Shown here piece after piece: positions 39,077-47,856 of a stretch of DNA of 64,000 nt. The DNA is from DATBJJ01 sp963750915 (lineage in GTDB: Bacteria; Acidobacteriota; Vicinamibacteria; Vicinamibacterales; 2-12-FULL-66-21), in NCBI GenBank assembly GCA_963750915.1, contig CAVVSF010000009.1, positions 744,001-808,000 on the forward strand, read 5' to 3'. A program made the position numbers and the translations under genes. The stretch's first letter is position 1, and every line of letters starts with the position of its first letter. The notes under the pieces were generated by a model. It was not told the origin of the DNA. It made no database searches and saw nothing but the letters and a program-made list of their open reading frames with translations.

Positions 39077-40492
39077 ATGCTCAATCGCGCTCTTCCGCTG
39101 TTCGTCACGCTGTTCGTCACGGCGCCGCTCGTGGCGGCGAATCCGAAACCAGAAGAGACCTGGCCCGGATTCCGCGGGCATCAGTTGAGCGGCATCGCCC
39201 TGAGCGCGTCGGTGCCCGAGAAATGGTCGACGACGACGAACGTGCGCTGGAAGATCGACGTGCAGGGGCAGGGATGGTCGTCGCCGATCGTCTGGGGCGA
39301 CACCGTGTTCATGACGGCCGGGATCTCGAGCAAGCCCTTCAAGAAGCCGACGCCTGGTCTGTACGGCAACGAGTACATCGCCGAGCTGCGTGGCCAGGGG
39401 CTTTCGAACGAGGAAGTGATGAAGCGGGTCCGCGCCCGCGACAACGAGGCGCCCGAGGAATCGGCGGAGATCCGCTACATGATCTACGCCTTCGACGCTG
39501 CCACCGGAAAGATCAAGTGGGAGCGCGAGGCGTACAAGGGCACGCCCGCCGGCGGCCGCCATCGCAAGAACACCTACGCGTCCGAGACGCCCTTCACCGA
39601 CGGTGAGCGCCTCTACGTTTCGTTCGGCCAGAACGTCGGCCTCTTCTGCTACACGCTGGATGGCACCCTGCGCTGGAAAAAGCACTGGCCGCCGCAGCCG
39701 ATCTACCTCGACTTCGGCACCGCCTCTTCACCCGTCGTCCACGACGGCCGCGTCTATCTCCTGCACGACAGCGAGGCAGCGTCCTACATCACCGCGCTCG
39801 ACGCCAAGACCGGCGACGAGACCTGGCGCACCGAACGGCCGCCGATCGGCTTGCCCAAGTCGTCCTGGACGACGCCGTTCGTGTGGAAGCACGCGCAGCG
39901 GACGGAGATCGTGACGCTCGGCCACGGCATGATCCTGTCCTACGGCCTCGACGGCAAGGAACTCTGGCGGGTGTCCGGCATGTCGATGCCGACGGCGTCG
40001 CCGATGTCGGCCGACGGCCTGCTCTACGTCGGCAGCGGCTCGCAGGGGGACGCCAATCGGCCCTTCCTCGCGATCAAGCCCGGCGCTTCCGGCGACATCT
40101 CGCTCACCGACGGCGCCACCAGCAACGACTTCATCCTCTGGCGGCAGCCGCGCGTCGCCGGCTACACGCCCTCGGCGCTCGTCCACCAGGGCCGCGCCTA
40201 TCTCGTCCACGACACCGGGATTCTCGCCGTGCTCAACGCCAGGACCGGCGAGCAGATCTACAAGGTCCGCGTCGGCGGCGGCGGCCACACGTTCTCCGCC
40301 TCACCGGTTGCCGCCGGCAACCGCATCTACTTCCTCTCGGAGGAGGGCGTGATGTTCGTGCTGGACGCCGGCGACGAGTACAAGGAAATCGCGAAGAACG
40401 ACCTTGCCGAGATGTCGCTCGCGTCGCCGGCGATTGCCGGCGGTGCGATCTACATCAGGACGGAGAGCAGGCTGTATCGGATAGGGAGTTAG
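39077..40492 (+). CDS. Exported PQQ-type beta-propeller protein
   Basis: 471 residues with a signal peptide (ALPLFVTLFVTAPLVAA). The start WPGFRGHQLSGIALSASVPE and repeated blades (YAFDAATGKIKWEREAY, TALDAKTGDETWRTERP, VLNARTGEQIYKV) are typical of exported PQQ-like or BamB-like eight-bladed propellers common in acidobacteria and planctomycetes. There is no sign of a catalytic quinoprotein active site. Role probably binding or scaffolding outside the cytoplasm. A paralogue lies at 46464-47825. Confidence 0.87.
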   Translation: MLNRALPLFVTLFVTAPLVAANPKPEETWPGFRGHQLSGIALSASVPEKWSTTTNVRWKIDVQGQGWSSPIVWGDTVFMTAGISSKPFKKPTPGLYGNEYIAELRGQGLSNEEVMKRVRARDNEAPEESAEIRYMIYAFDAATGKIKWEREAYKGTPAGGRHRKNTYASETPFTDGERLYVSFGQNVGLFCYTLDGTLRWKKHWPPQPIYLDFGTASSPVVHDGRVYLLHDSEAASYITALDAKTGDETWRTERPPIGLPKSSWTTPFVWKHAQRTEIVTLGHGMILSYGLDGKELWRVSGMSMPTASPMSADGLLYVGSGSQGDANRPFLAIKPGASGDISLTDGATSNDFILWRQPRVAGYTPSALVHQGRAYLVHDTGILAVLNARTGEQIYKVRVGGGGHTFSASPVAAGNRIYFLSEEGVMFVLDAGDEYKEIAKNDLAEMSLASPAIAGGAIYIRTESRLYRIGS

Positions 40493-40495
40493 ATC

Positions 40496-40537
40496 GGGCT
40501 CAGGGCTCAGGGCTCAGGGCTCAGGGCTCAGGGCTCA
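40496..40537. repeat. Six perfect GGGCTCA heptads
   Basis: Exactly six tandem copies start 4 nt after the stop of the propeller gene. Degenerate inverse units (GAGCCTTGACGCCTGAGCC) lie at about 40600-40618, before the stop of the convergent ADOP permease 4, so the two arms can pair. Confidence 0.88.
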
Positions 40538-40622
40538 GGAGAACATTCACGATCACGAGCGCCCGACTCTGGCCGCGAAGCTCTTCGCGCTGAGTCGTGA
40601 GCCTTGACGCCTGAGCCATGAA

Positions 40623-43022
40623 TTACTCGCTCCTCATCACTTCGATCGGATCGACCCGCGTTGCGCGCCTCGCGGGCACCCAGCAGGCAAGCAGGGCCGT
40701 GAGGCCGAAGGTGAATGCCGCGCCGGCGTACGAATAGACGTCGAGGCGCGGAACGTCTACCAGGATTGATTCCACCCAGCGCGTCGCCAGCAGGCTGACC
40801 GCGATGCCGGTTACCAGGCCAACTCCGGTCAGGGTTCCGCCGCTCGCCAGCACGATCCTCCAGACATCCCCGCTCTGTGCCCCGAGGGCGAGACGGACGC
40901 CGATCTCGCGCGTGCGTCTCGAGACGGCGAAAGCCAGCACGCCGTACAGCCCGACGGCGGCGATGATGATGCCGAGGCCCGCGAGCGCTGCCATCAACAG
41001 CATGTAGAAGCGCGGCACGGCCAGGAACTCGGCGAAGGCCATCGTGCCGGTCTGGAGCTTCCAGATGGGCTGTTCGGAATCGAGCCCGCGCACCTGTTCG
41101 CGAATCAGCGGCAGGAGCAAGGCCGGTTCGCCGCTGGTCCTGGCGACGAGCGTCGCGACTGGTCCCATGCCGGTGCCACTGAAGGGCAGGTAATACGTCA
41201 GCGGCGCATTCGTGCGGGCATAGTCGAAATCGAAGGTATCGGCCGCGACGCCGACGACCGTGTACCACGGATCGCCGGATCGCGTACCGAGACGCAGTCG
41301 CTGCGCGATCGGATCGGCCCCGCGCCAGAGTCGTCTCGCCATTGCCTGGTTGATGACTATCGCGCGCGGCGCTCCCATCACATCGTCGGCGGTGAACGCG
41401 CGGCCGGCCACGATCGGGATGCGCATCACCGAGAAGTAGTTGCCGGCGACGTAGCTGTGCGGCACCTCGGTGTTCGAATCGTCAGAGACGACACCGCGTC
41501 CTTCGACCTCGAATGCCGCGCCGTAGGAAATGCCTCCGCCGCCCGTCAGCGCCGCAGCCTCGATGCCGGGAAGAGCAGCGATACGATCCCGCAGCGTGTT
41601 GAAGAACTCGCCGCGGGCGCTCGCGGTCTGATATTTCCAGCGCGGCAGCTCGAGTGTCGTCATCGCGAGGCCGTCGGGATCGAACCCAGGATCGAGGTGG
41701 TTCAGGTGCAGGAAAGACCTGCCGAGCAGCGTCGCGCCGACCAGGAGCACGACCGACACGGCGAGTTGCAGGACGACGAAGCCGCGGCGCAGCCGCTCAG
41801 GGCCAGGTCCGTCGGTAGCGCCGCGTCCGCCGGCTCGCAGCGTGTCGTGCGAGGCGCTGCGAGCCGCGCGAACGGCGGGAAGGATGCCGGCGAGACAGCC
41901 AACGACCGCGGTTGCCGTCAGCGCAAAGAAGAGCACGCGCGCGTCGATGCGGAACGCGTTGATATTGAGAAGGTTCGAGTCGGCGGGCGCGCTTGCGGCA
42001 AGGACGTCGATGCACCACTGTGCGACCAGCAGCCCGAGCCCGCCGCCGGCGATCGACAGGAGCGCGGTCTCCGTGAGGAATTGACGGACGAGCGTGCCGC
42101 GCGAGGCGCCGAGCGCCATGCGGACCGCAATCTCGCGATAGCGTGCCGCATTCTGCAGCAGGAGGAGATTGGCGACGTTGGCGCAGGCTATCAAGAGAAC
42201 CAGGCCGACCGCGCCGGCGACGAGGAAGAGGCCGGAGCGCACGGGCGGATTGAGGAGGCGGCCGATCGGCGCGACGATCCGCAACGGCTTCGCGACCGAC
42301 TCGCCCTGACGGTTGCTAACCACGATCGTGGTGGATTCCACGCGCGCTCTTGCCTCGGCGACGCTGCGATCGTTCGGCAGCCTGGCGATGGCGAACATCG
42401 GCCGATCGCGCCACTGTGAAGCCGCCGGGTCGAACGGCAGCCAGAACTCCTGCTGCACGTTGGGGAACTTGAAGCTCTGCGGCATCACGCCCACGATCTC
42501 GACGGACTTGTCGTCGAGTCGGACGACGCGGCCGACGATCTCCGGATCCGCGCCGAAGCGCGTTCGCCAGAGCGCGTCGCTCAGCAGAATCACCTGACGC
42601 CCCTGCGTCACGTCCGATCGATCGAGGAGCCGGCCGAGCTGCGGGGGCACGCCGAGAATCCGCAGGACGTCGCCGCCGACGACCGCACCGGCTGCCTGGG
42701 TTGGCTCGGCCGCGCCGAGCAGCCGGGTGCCGGCAAAGTTGTAGGCGTCGACGGCGGCGAAAAGATCCGGCCGCGAGCGCAGCTCTGCGATCTCGTCGGC
42801 GTCGAAATAGCGCGACGCGCCGGACTCGCTCTCGCGGCCGAGATCGACGAGCCGAGACGGGTCGCCGTAAGGAAGGGGCCGCAGCATCAGGGCGTCGACG
42901 ACGGAGTAGATCGCCGTCGTCGCCCCGATGCTGAGCGCGAGGGTGATGACGGCGACGGCCGCGGGCCCCGGGCTGGCGAGAGACCGGCGAATCGCGTAAC
43001 GCACGTCCGTGGAGAGAGCCAT
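40623..43022 (-). CDS. ADOP permease 4 (FtsX/MacB-like)
   Basis: 799 residues from ATG 43022 (MALSTDVRYAIRRSLA); the frame extends to 43100 without family similarity. It is the only one of the four ADOP genes with no frameshift. Architecture as in the others: first helix (TLALSIGATTAIYSVVDALM), periplasmic domain, FtsX 1 (YREIAVRMALGASRGTLVRQ), periplasmic domain, FtsX 2 (RTREIGVRLALGAQSGDVWR), ending ARRATRVDPIEVMRSE. No ATPase or PadR gene is adjacent. Confidence 0.92.
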   Translation of the reverse strand: MALSTDVRYAIRRSLASPGPAAVAVITLALSIGATTAIYSVVDALMLRPLPYGDPSRLVDLGRESESGASRYFDADEIAELRSRPDLFAAVDAYNFAGTRLLGAAEPTQAAGAVVGGDVLRILGVPPQLGRLLDRSDVTQGRQVILLSDALWRTRFGADPEIVGRVVRLDDKSVEIVGVMPQSFKFPNVQQEFWLPFDPAASQWRDRPMFAIARLPNDRSVAEARARVESTTIVVSNRQGESVAKPLRIVAPIGRLLNPPVRSGLFLVAGAVGLVLLIACANVANLLLLQNAARYREIAVRMALGASRGTLVRQFLTETALLSIAGGGLGLLVAQWCIDVLAASAPADSNLLNINAFRIDARVLFFALTATAVVGCLAGILPAVRAARSASHDTLRAGGRGATDGPGPERLRRGFVVLQLAVSVVLLVGATLLGRSFLHLNHLDPGFDPDGLAMTTLELPRWKYQTASARGEFFNTLRDRIAALPGIEAAALTGGGGISYGAAFEVEGRGVVSDDSNTEVPHSYVAGNYFSVMRIPIVAGRAFTADDVMGAPRAIVINQAMARRLWRGADPIAQRLRLGTRSGDPWYTVVGVAADTFDFDYARTNAPLTYYLPFSGTGMGPVATLVARTSGEPALLLPLIREQVRGLDSEQPIWKLQTGTMAFAEFLAVPRFYMLLMAALAGLGIIIAAVGLYGVLAFAVSRRTREIGVRLALGAQSGDVWRIVLASGGTLTGVGLVTGIAVSLLATRWVESILVDVPRLDVYSYAGAAFTFGLTALLACWVPARRATRVDPIEVMRSE

Positions 43023-43149
43023 GGCTGTCCGGGACCGCACACCGCGTGCCGGGTCAAGACCTCGGCAGGTTCGGCCTAATCTGTGGTGTCGCCGCCGCAT
43101 GACTGTCCGCTTTCGAACACGTAGCAGCCACCACCGGACACCCTTCGCT

Positions 43150-43241
43150 CTTCGACCTTCAACTTCGAAGTTTGAATTTCGAAGTTCGAAGTTGAACCTT
43201 CGACCTTCACTTCGAACTTCGAAGTTCGAACTTCGAACTTT
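43150..43241. repeat. Long heptad repeat CTTCGAA/GTTCGAA
   Basis: About thirteen units, mostly 7 nt (CTTCGAC, CTTCGAA, GTTTGAA, TTTCGAA, GTTCGAA and so on). Because TTCGAA is its own complement, the array can form many alternative hairpins. It lies between the stop of the M28 gene (43246) and the start of ADOP permease 4 (43022). No gene is seen in 43023-43245. Confidence 0.82.
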
Positions 43242-43245
43242 CCGT

Positions 43246-44889
43246 CTAGTTTCCCCTCCCGGCCCCCCGTCCCTGTGGCAGCGGCGGCATCTCGGCGGCG
43301 GGGAAGCGGGGCAGCATCTCGTCGCGCATCGCCAGGTGGTAGGCGACGGCCGCGATCGTGATCGCCGACTGCTTCGCGTCCTGCTCGATGACCCGCTCGT
43401 AGGTGTCGAGGTTGGTGTGCCACGTGTGGCTGTTGTACTCGATCGGATCCTGGCTGAAGCCGATGCCGGGCAGGCCGACGTTGTTGAACGAGGTGTGATC
43501 GCTGCCGCCGGTGGCGCGGCTGCTCGACGCCGAGGCGCCGAAGACGCCGAAGTCCTCGAATGGCTTGACCAGTTCGCGAATCACGCCGGCCGCGACCGCC
43601 GGGCCGAACACGCCGGCGCCGCGGGCGCGCCCGGTGCCGGAGTCGATGTTCAGATAGGCGACGAGCTTCGAGTACTCCGGCTTCTGCTGCTCGAAAGTGC
43701 CGAAATGCTCCTTCACGTAAGCGATCGAGCCGCGCAGGCCTTGTTCCTCGCCGCTCCACAGCGCGACGCGGATCGTCCGCCGCGGCTGCACGCCGATCGC
43801 CTTGATCAGCCGCGCGGCTTCCATCATGACGGCACAGCCGATCGCGTTGTCGGTCGCGCCGGTGGCCGAGTGCCAGGAATCGAGGTGGCCGCCGAGCATC
43901 ACGACCTCGTCCTTCTTGTCGCTGCCCGGGATCTCCGAGATCGTGTTGTAGGCGGTCTTGCCTTCCTGGTGCAGCTTGTTGACGATCGTGAACTGCAGCT
44001 CGACCGGGGTGCCGTTGGCCAGGATGCGCGCGATGCGGCCGTAGTCCTCGTTGCGCATCACTACAGTCGGTACGACCTTCTTGATGTCGTAGGTGTTGTT
44101 CTGGAAGGCGCGGATCTGCCCGTGCTCGCGCTGGGCGTCGTTGATTCGCAGCTTGACCTTGCTGGCGAGCAGGAAGTCGGTGATGCGCTGGTTGACCTCG
44201 GTCGCCGGCATCGCTCCTTCGCGCGGCTGTGGCACGTCGCCGCGTCCGCCGCGCCCCGCGCGCCCGCCGCCCGCGCCGCGCTCACCCGGGGGGGCGTTGT
44301 AGCGGCCGCGGACGATGTCGTCCGGCGTGCGCTTTGCGGGCGGCTCGAGGTTGACTGCCACCGGTCGCGAACGACCGACCAGGACAATGGCGTTCTGGAC
44401 CTGGTCCCTGATCCCCGAGAGATAGGTTTCGAGCTCCTCTTTCGTCGGCTGGTCCGGCGGCACGAGGTTGAACGCGCGCGCCTTCACGGTGCCGTCGGTG
44501 CCGGGCGTCCAGGCCAGGACCTCGAACTCAAGCTTGTCTTTCACCGGCGAGACGATCGAGCCAATCGCGACCTCGTTGGTCCAGCCGGGATAGCCCCAGT
44601 CCCACGGTTCGAGATGGCCGTTCGCGAATCCCCACGTCGCCATCTCCTTGACGGCCCACTCGCCGGCGGCCTTGAGCTGCGGCGACCCCGTCAGCCGCGG
44701 CCCGTAGACGTCGGTCAGGTAGTGGAGCGTGTTGAGAATCCTGGAGTTGTCCTGACCCTCCTTGCGGAGCTTCGCCATCACCTCGTTATCGAGGCGCTCC
44801 TCGGCCCGCTCTGCGGCAAAGAAGGGGGGCGCCGCCGAGGCGGCAAGCAAGGAGACTCCGACCGCGATCGCGACGAGGCTGTGGTTCAT
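43246..44889 (-). CDS. Secreted M28-family peptidase with PA-like insertion
   Basis: 547 residues from ATG 44889 with a signal peptide (SLVAIAVGVSLLAASAAPPF). An N-terminal segment and protease-associated-like insertion (about 100-300, containing a Gly/Arg-rich linker GAGGGRAGRGGRGD) precede the metal site: VVMLGGHLDSWHSATGATDN, ALWSGEEQGLRGS, YLNIDSGTG and GSDHTSFNNVGLPGI. This resembles carboxypeptidase Q-type M28 enzymes. It shares a 44-nt divergent promoter region with a glutaminyl cyclase gene. Confidence 0.9.
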   Translation of the reverse strand: MNHSLVAIAVGVSLLAASAAPPFFAAERAEERLDNEVMAKLRKEGQDNSRILNTLHYLTDVYGPRLTGSPQLKAAGEWAVKEMATWGFANGHLEPWDWGYPGWTNEVAIGSIVSPVKDKLEFEVLAWTPGTDGTVKARAFNLVPPDQPTKEELETYLSGIRDQVQNAIVLVGRSRPVAVNLEPPAKRTPDDIVRGRYNAPPGERGAGGGRAGRGGRGDVPQPREGAMPATEVNQRITDFLLASKVKLRINDAQREHGQIRAFQNNTYDIKKVVPTVVMRNEDYGRIARILANGTPVELQFTIVNKLHQEGKTAYNTISEIPGSDKKDEVVMLGGHLDSWHSATGATDNAIGCAVMMEAARLIKAIGVQPRRTIRVALWSGEEQGLRGSIAYVKEHFGTFEQQKPEYSKLVAYLNIDSGTGRARGAGVFGPAVAAGVIRELVKPFEDFGVFGASASSSRATGGSDHTSFNNVGLPGIGFSQDPIEYNSHTWHTNLDTYERVIEQDAKQSAITIAAVAYHLAMRDEMLPRFPAAEMPPLPQGRGAGRGN

Positions 44890-44895
44890 GGCGAA

Positions 44896-44927
44896 ATTAT
44901 ATACAGGGTGCGCACGCTGTATATAAT
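44896..44927. promoter_or_regulatory. 32-nt palindromic two-way promoter
   Basis: Arms ATTATATACAG and CTGTATATAAT surround GGTGCGCACG. The whole is self-complementary except for one pair. Each arm carries a perfect TATAAT (plus 44922-44927; minus 44901-44896), and each box lies exactly 6 nt from a start codon (ATG 44934; ATG 44889). Both transcripts would start at their ATG, and each -35 region overlaps the opposite -10 box, so polymerases would compete. Confidence 0.7.
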
Positions 44928-44933
44928 CCCGCC

Positions 44934-45740
44934 ATGCCCCCCCTTCCCGTCGTCGCCGGCGCGGCGGCAATGTCGACTCTTCTCGCGGTGGGACTCATGG
45001 CTGCCCCGAAACCCCAGGCGCGCGCGGCTGCATCCAAGGCGGCGGTCTACGGCTACCAGGTCGTCAAGGTTTACCCCCACGACCGGCAGGCCTTCACCCA
45101 GGGCCTCCAGTACGTCGATGGCTTTCTCTACGAAGGCACTGGGCAGCATGGGCAGTCCAGCATTCGCAAGGTGAAGCTCGACACCGGGCAGGTCGTCCAG
45201 CATCAGCCGCTCGACTCGAAGTTCTTTGGCGAGGGCATCACGGTCTTCGGCGACACACTGGTGCAGCTGACGTGGCAGACCGAGCTTGGGTTCGTCTACG
45301 ACAAGACGACGTTCAAGCAGCTGAAGACCTTCCGCTATACGGGCGAGGGCTGGGGCCTGACGCACGACGGCAAGCGTCTGATCATGAGCAACGGCGACGC
45401 CCGCGGCGAGTTGCGCTTCCTGGATCCGGCCAGCCTCAAGGAAACCGGACGCCTCGTCGTCCGCGACGGCGGCCGCCCGGTCGACGATCTGAACGAGCTC
45501 GAGTACGTGAAGGGGGAAGTGTTCGCCAACATCTGGCAGACGCATCGCATCGCGCGCATCTCGCCGAAGACGGGTGAGGTGACGGGGTGGATTGACCTGA
45601 CCGGTCTGCTCGATCCGCGGGACGCGGCGGGCGTCGACGTCCTCAATGGCATCGCCTACGACGAGGCCGGAGATCGTCTGTTCGTGACGGGGAAGTACTG
45701 GCCGAAGCTGTTCGAGATAAAGATCGTGGCGCGGAAGTAG
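44934..45740 (+). CDS. Glutaminyl-peptide cyclotransferase (bacterial/plant type)
   Basis: 268 residues, exported (AAAMSTLLAVGLMAAPKPQA). Five-bladed propeller glutaminyl cyclase: YPHDRQAFTQGLQYVDGFLY with EGTGQHGQSSIRKV, GEGITVFGDTLVQLTWQ, YTGEGWGLTHDGKRLIMSNG, ELEYVKGEVFANIWQTHRIA, and VLNGIAYDEAGDRLFVTGKY with WPKLFEI. The enzyme turns N-terminal Gln into pyroglutamate, protecting secreted proteins from aminopeptidases. Its two-way promoter with an M28 peptidase is suggestive. The predicted mRNA is leaderless. Confidence 0.93.
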   Translation: MPPLPVVAGAAAMSTLLAVGLMAAPKPQARAAASKAAVYGYQVVKVYPHDRQAFTQGLQYVDGFLYEGTGQHGQSSIRKVKLDTGQVVQHQPLDSKFFGEGITVFGDTLVQLTWQTELGFVYDKTTFKQLKTFRYTGEGWGLTHDGKRLIMSNGDARGELRFLDPASLKETGRLVVRDGGRPVDDLNELEYVKGEVFANIWQTHRIARISPKTGEVTGWIDLTGLLDPRDAAGVDVLNGIAYDEAGDRLFVTGKYWPKLFEIKIVARK

Positions 45741-45773
45741 GGCCCTCCGCGCCACGCCAGGTGGTGCGCGCGT

Positions 45774-46313
45774 TTACTTCGCCGGCTCGACGCCGTACTC
45801 GGTCAGCTTCGCGATCATGTCTTCCGCCGACGTCGGCGGCTTGACCTCCTTGTCGATGCCGAGAATCTTGCCGTCCTTACCGATGTAGTAGGTCCAGCGG
45901 CGGGCGAAGCCGTTGCCGGCGTTGAGGACGCCGTAGGCCTTCGCGGTTTCCTTGCTGGGGTCGCTCAGCAGCGGGAAGTCCGCTTTCTCCTTCTCGGCAA
46001 AGCCCTTGTTGTCCTCGACCGCGTCGACGCTCGCCATGAAGTAGGCGACGTTGAACTTCCGGATCTTGTCCCCGTTGGCCGCGAGGGACTTGCACTCGAT
46101 CGTGCACCCGCTCGTGTACGCCTTCGGGAACCACGCGACGACGACTGCCTTCTTGCCCTTGAAATCGGACAGCTTGTAGGTCTTGCCGTCCGAAGCCTGA
46201 AGCGAGAAGTCAGGGGCCTGATCGCCCACCTTCAGCTCAGCCGCCGGTTGTTGCGCGTTGCTTCCAGTAGCCATCATCAGCACCGCCGCCAGAATGAACA
46301 AAACATTACGCAT
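45774..46313 (-). CDS. Exported peroxiredoxin (AhpC/TSA, BCP-like)
   Basis: 179 residues with a signal peptide ending SNAQQ. Thioredoxin fold: VGDQAPDFSLQASDGKTYKL, then the active site KAYTSGCTIECKSLAA with the peroxidatic Cys and a second Cys four positions on, one residue closer than in typical BCP. A TATTAT -10 box (46339-46334) and GGAGGA (about 8 nt before ATG) give it a conventional leader. It likely removes peroxides in the periplasm. Confidence 0.9.
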   Translation of the reverse strand: MRNVLFILAAVLMMATGSNAQQPAAELKVGDQAPDFSLQASDGKTYKLSDFKGKKAVVVAWFPKAYTSGCTIECKSLAANGDKIRKFNVAYFMASVDAVEDNKGFAEKEKADFPLLSDPSKETAKAYGVLNAGNGFARRWTYYIGKDGKILGIDKEVKPPTSAEDMIAKLTEYGVEPAK

Positions 46314-46342
46314 TCAGTTCCTCCGTCCTTCCCCGATAATAC

Positions 46343-46380
46343 CGCGAAGCCGGGCGGGGCGTTTACGCCCCGTCTGGCTT
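46343..46380. repeat. 17-bp hairpin in divergent region
   Basis: Arms at 46343-46359 and 46364-46380 pair fully (two G-T wobbles in one RNA) around a TTTA loop. It lies between the peroxiredoxin promoter and the propeller gene. It is too far from a gene end for a terminator; a REP-like palindrome or mRNA leader structure is possible. Confidence 0.65.
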
Positions 46381-46463
46381 CGCGGCCGCGCCGAAGCGCG
46401 AAGGCGTGCAAGAAGTGCGAAACGCCTGTGGGCGAGCCCGTGTCCAGGAGAGAACGAGCGCAG

Positions 46464-47825
46464 ATGATGCCGACCCGTACAACCCTCACCGTAATGGCGA
46501 TCGCTCTGGCTGTCGGCGTGGGCCGGCTCCACTCGATGGCGGCCGACAACTGGCCGGGCTTCCGCGGCCCGGCCGCGGCTGGCGTCGCGGAGAAGCAGGG
46601 CCTGCCGGAGCAGTGGGACGGCGTCAAGGGCGCCGGGCTCCGCTGGAAGGTGGCAATCCCGGGGCTCGCGCACTCGAGCCCGATCGTCTGGGAAGACCGG
46701 GTCTTCGTGACCAGCGCGATCAGCAGCCGAACCGACGCCACGTTCAAGCCGGGGCTGTATGGGGCGGGTACGGCCTCCGAGGACCGGACGTCGCAGGAAT
46801 GGGTGCTGATGGCGCTCGACCGCCGGAACGGCGCGGAAGTCTGGCGGAAGGCGGCGTACCAGGGCGTGCCGAAGGAGAAGCGCCACATCAAGGCGACCTA
46901 CGCCAATGCGACGCCGGCGACCGACGGACGCTACGTCGTCGCCTTCTTCGGGTCGCACGGGCTGTACGCGTTCAGGATGAACGGCCAGCCGGCCTGGCAG
47001 AAAGATCTTGGCGTGCTCGACGTCGGCGCTTACGACCTGCCCGAGTACGAGTGGGGGACGGCGAGCTCACCGATCATCTACAAGGATCTCGTGATCGTGC
47101 AGTGCGACACGCAGAAGGAGTCGTTCCTGCTCGCTGCCGACATCCATACCGGCAAGACGGTCTGGAAGACGCCGCGGACGGAACTGCCGTCGTGGGGTAC
47201 ACCGAACGTCTACGTGCCGGCGCGCGGCGGCCAGCCGGAGCTCGTCACCAATGCCTCGAACTTCGTCCGTGGCTACGATCCCGACACCGGCGCCGAGCGC
47301 TGGCGGCTCGGCGGTAGCTCCAAGATCACGGCGCCGACGCCGATCTTCGGCAACGGCCTGATCGTCGTCGCGAGCGGCCGCGCGCCCGAGCGTCCGATCT
47401 TCGTCATCCGACCGGGCGGCAGCGGCGACATCACGCCGAAAGGGGATGAGCCGTCGAGCGGCCACGTCGCCTGGCGCAAGACCGGCCGCGGCTCCTACAT
47501 GCCGACACCGCTCATCTACGACGGCATCCTTTACGTCCTCAGCAACGCCGGGCTCTTCGACGCCTACGATCTCGCGACCGGCGACGAGGTCTATCGCCAG
47601 CGCGTGGAGCACGGCGGCAGCGGCTTCAGCTCGTCACCCGTTGCCGCCGACGGCCGCATCTACCTCTCCAGCGAAGACGGCGACATGTTCATCATCCGCG
47701 CCGGCCGCAGCTTCGAGCTGCTCGGCAAGAACCCCATGGGCGAGCCGCTGATGGCGACGCCGGCGATCGCCGGCGGGACGATGTTCGTCCGCGGCGAGAA
47801 GCACCTGTTCGCGATTTCGAAATAG
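46464..47825 (+). CDS. Exported PQQ-type beta-propeller protein, paralogue 2
   Basis: 453 residues from ATG 46464 (a second ATG follows at once; AGGAGAG lies 14 nt upstream). Signal peptide, then DNWPGFRGPAAAGVAEKQGL, blades such as ALDRRNGAEVWRKAAYQG, AADIHTGKTVWKTPR, YDPDTGAERWRLGG and AYDLATGDEVYRQRVEHG. It has the same plan as 39077-40492 (WPGFRG start; GLYG; ASSPIIY; SGDI segments), so the two are duplicates about 6 kb apart. Function unknown. Confidence 0.87.
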   Translation: MMPTRTTLTVMAIALAVGVGRLHSMAADNWPGFRGPAAAGVAEKQGLPEQWDGVKGAGLRWKVAIPGLAHSSPIVWEDRVFVTSAISSRTDATFKPGLYGAGTASEDRTSQEWVLMALDRRNGAEVWRKAAYQGVPKEKRHIKATYANATPATDGRYVVAFFGSHGLYAFRMNGQPAWQKDLGVLDVGAYDLPEYEWGTASSPIIYKDLVIVQCDTQKESFLLAADIHTGKTVWKTPRTELPSWGTPNVYVPARGGQPELVTNASNFVRGYDPDTGAERWRLGGSSKITAPTPIFGNGLIVVASGRAPERPIFVIRPGGSGDITPKGDEPSSGHVAWRKTGRGSYMPTPLIYDGILYVLSNAGLFDAYDLATGDEVYRQRVEHGGSGFSSSPVAADGRIYLSSEDGDMFIIRAGRSFELLGKNPMGEPLMATPAIAGGTMFVRGEKHLFAISK

Positions 47826-47844
47826 CTGGTTTTCGGACCTGATA

Positions 47845-47856
47845 TAGGCTTTTGCC
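47845..47856 (+). promoter_or_regulatory. -10-like TAGGCT, 6 nt before start codon
   Basis: TAGGCT at 47845-47850 (within GATATAGGCT), then TTTGCC, then ATG 47857. Same spacing as the other predicted leaderless starts. It lies 20 nt past the previous stop. Confidence 0.45.

Noticed and set aside
43150..43241. CRISPR-like array
   Set aside because: Units are 7 nt with no spacers and no cas genes are near. The same holds for the other heptad and octad arrays.
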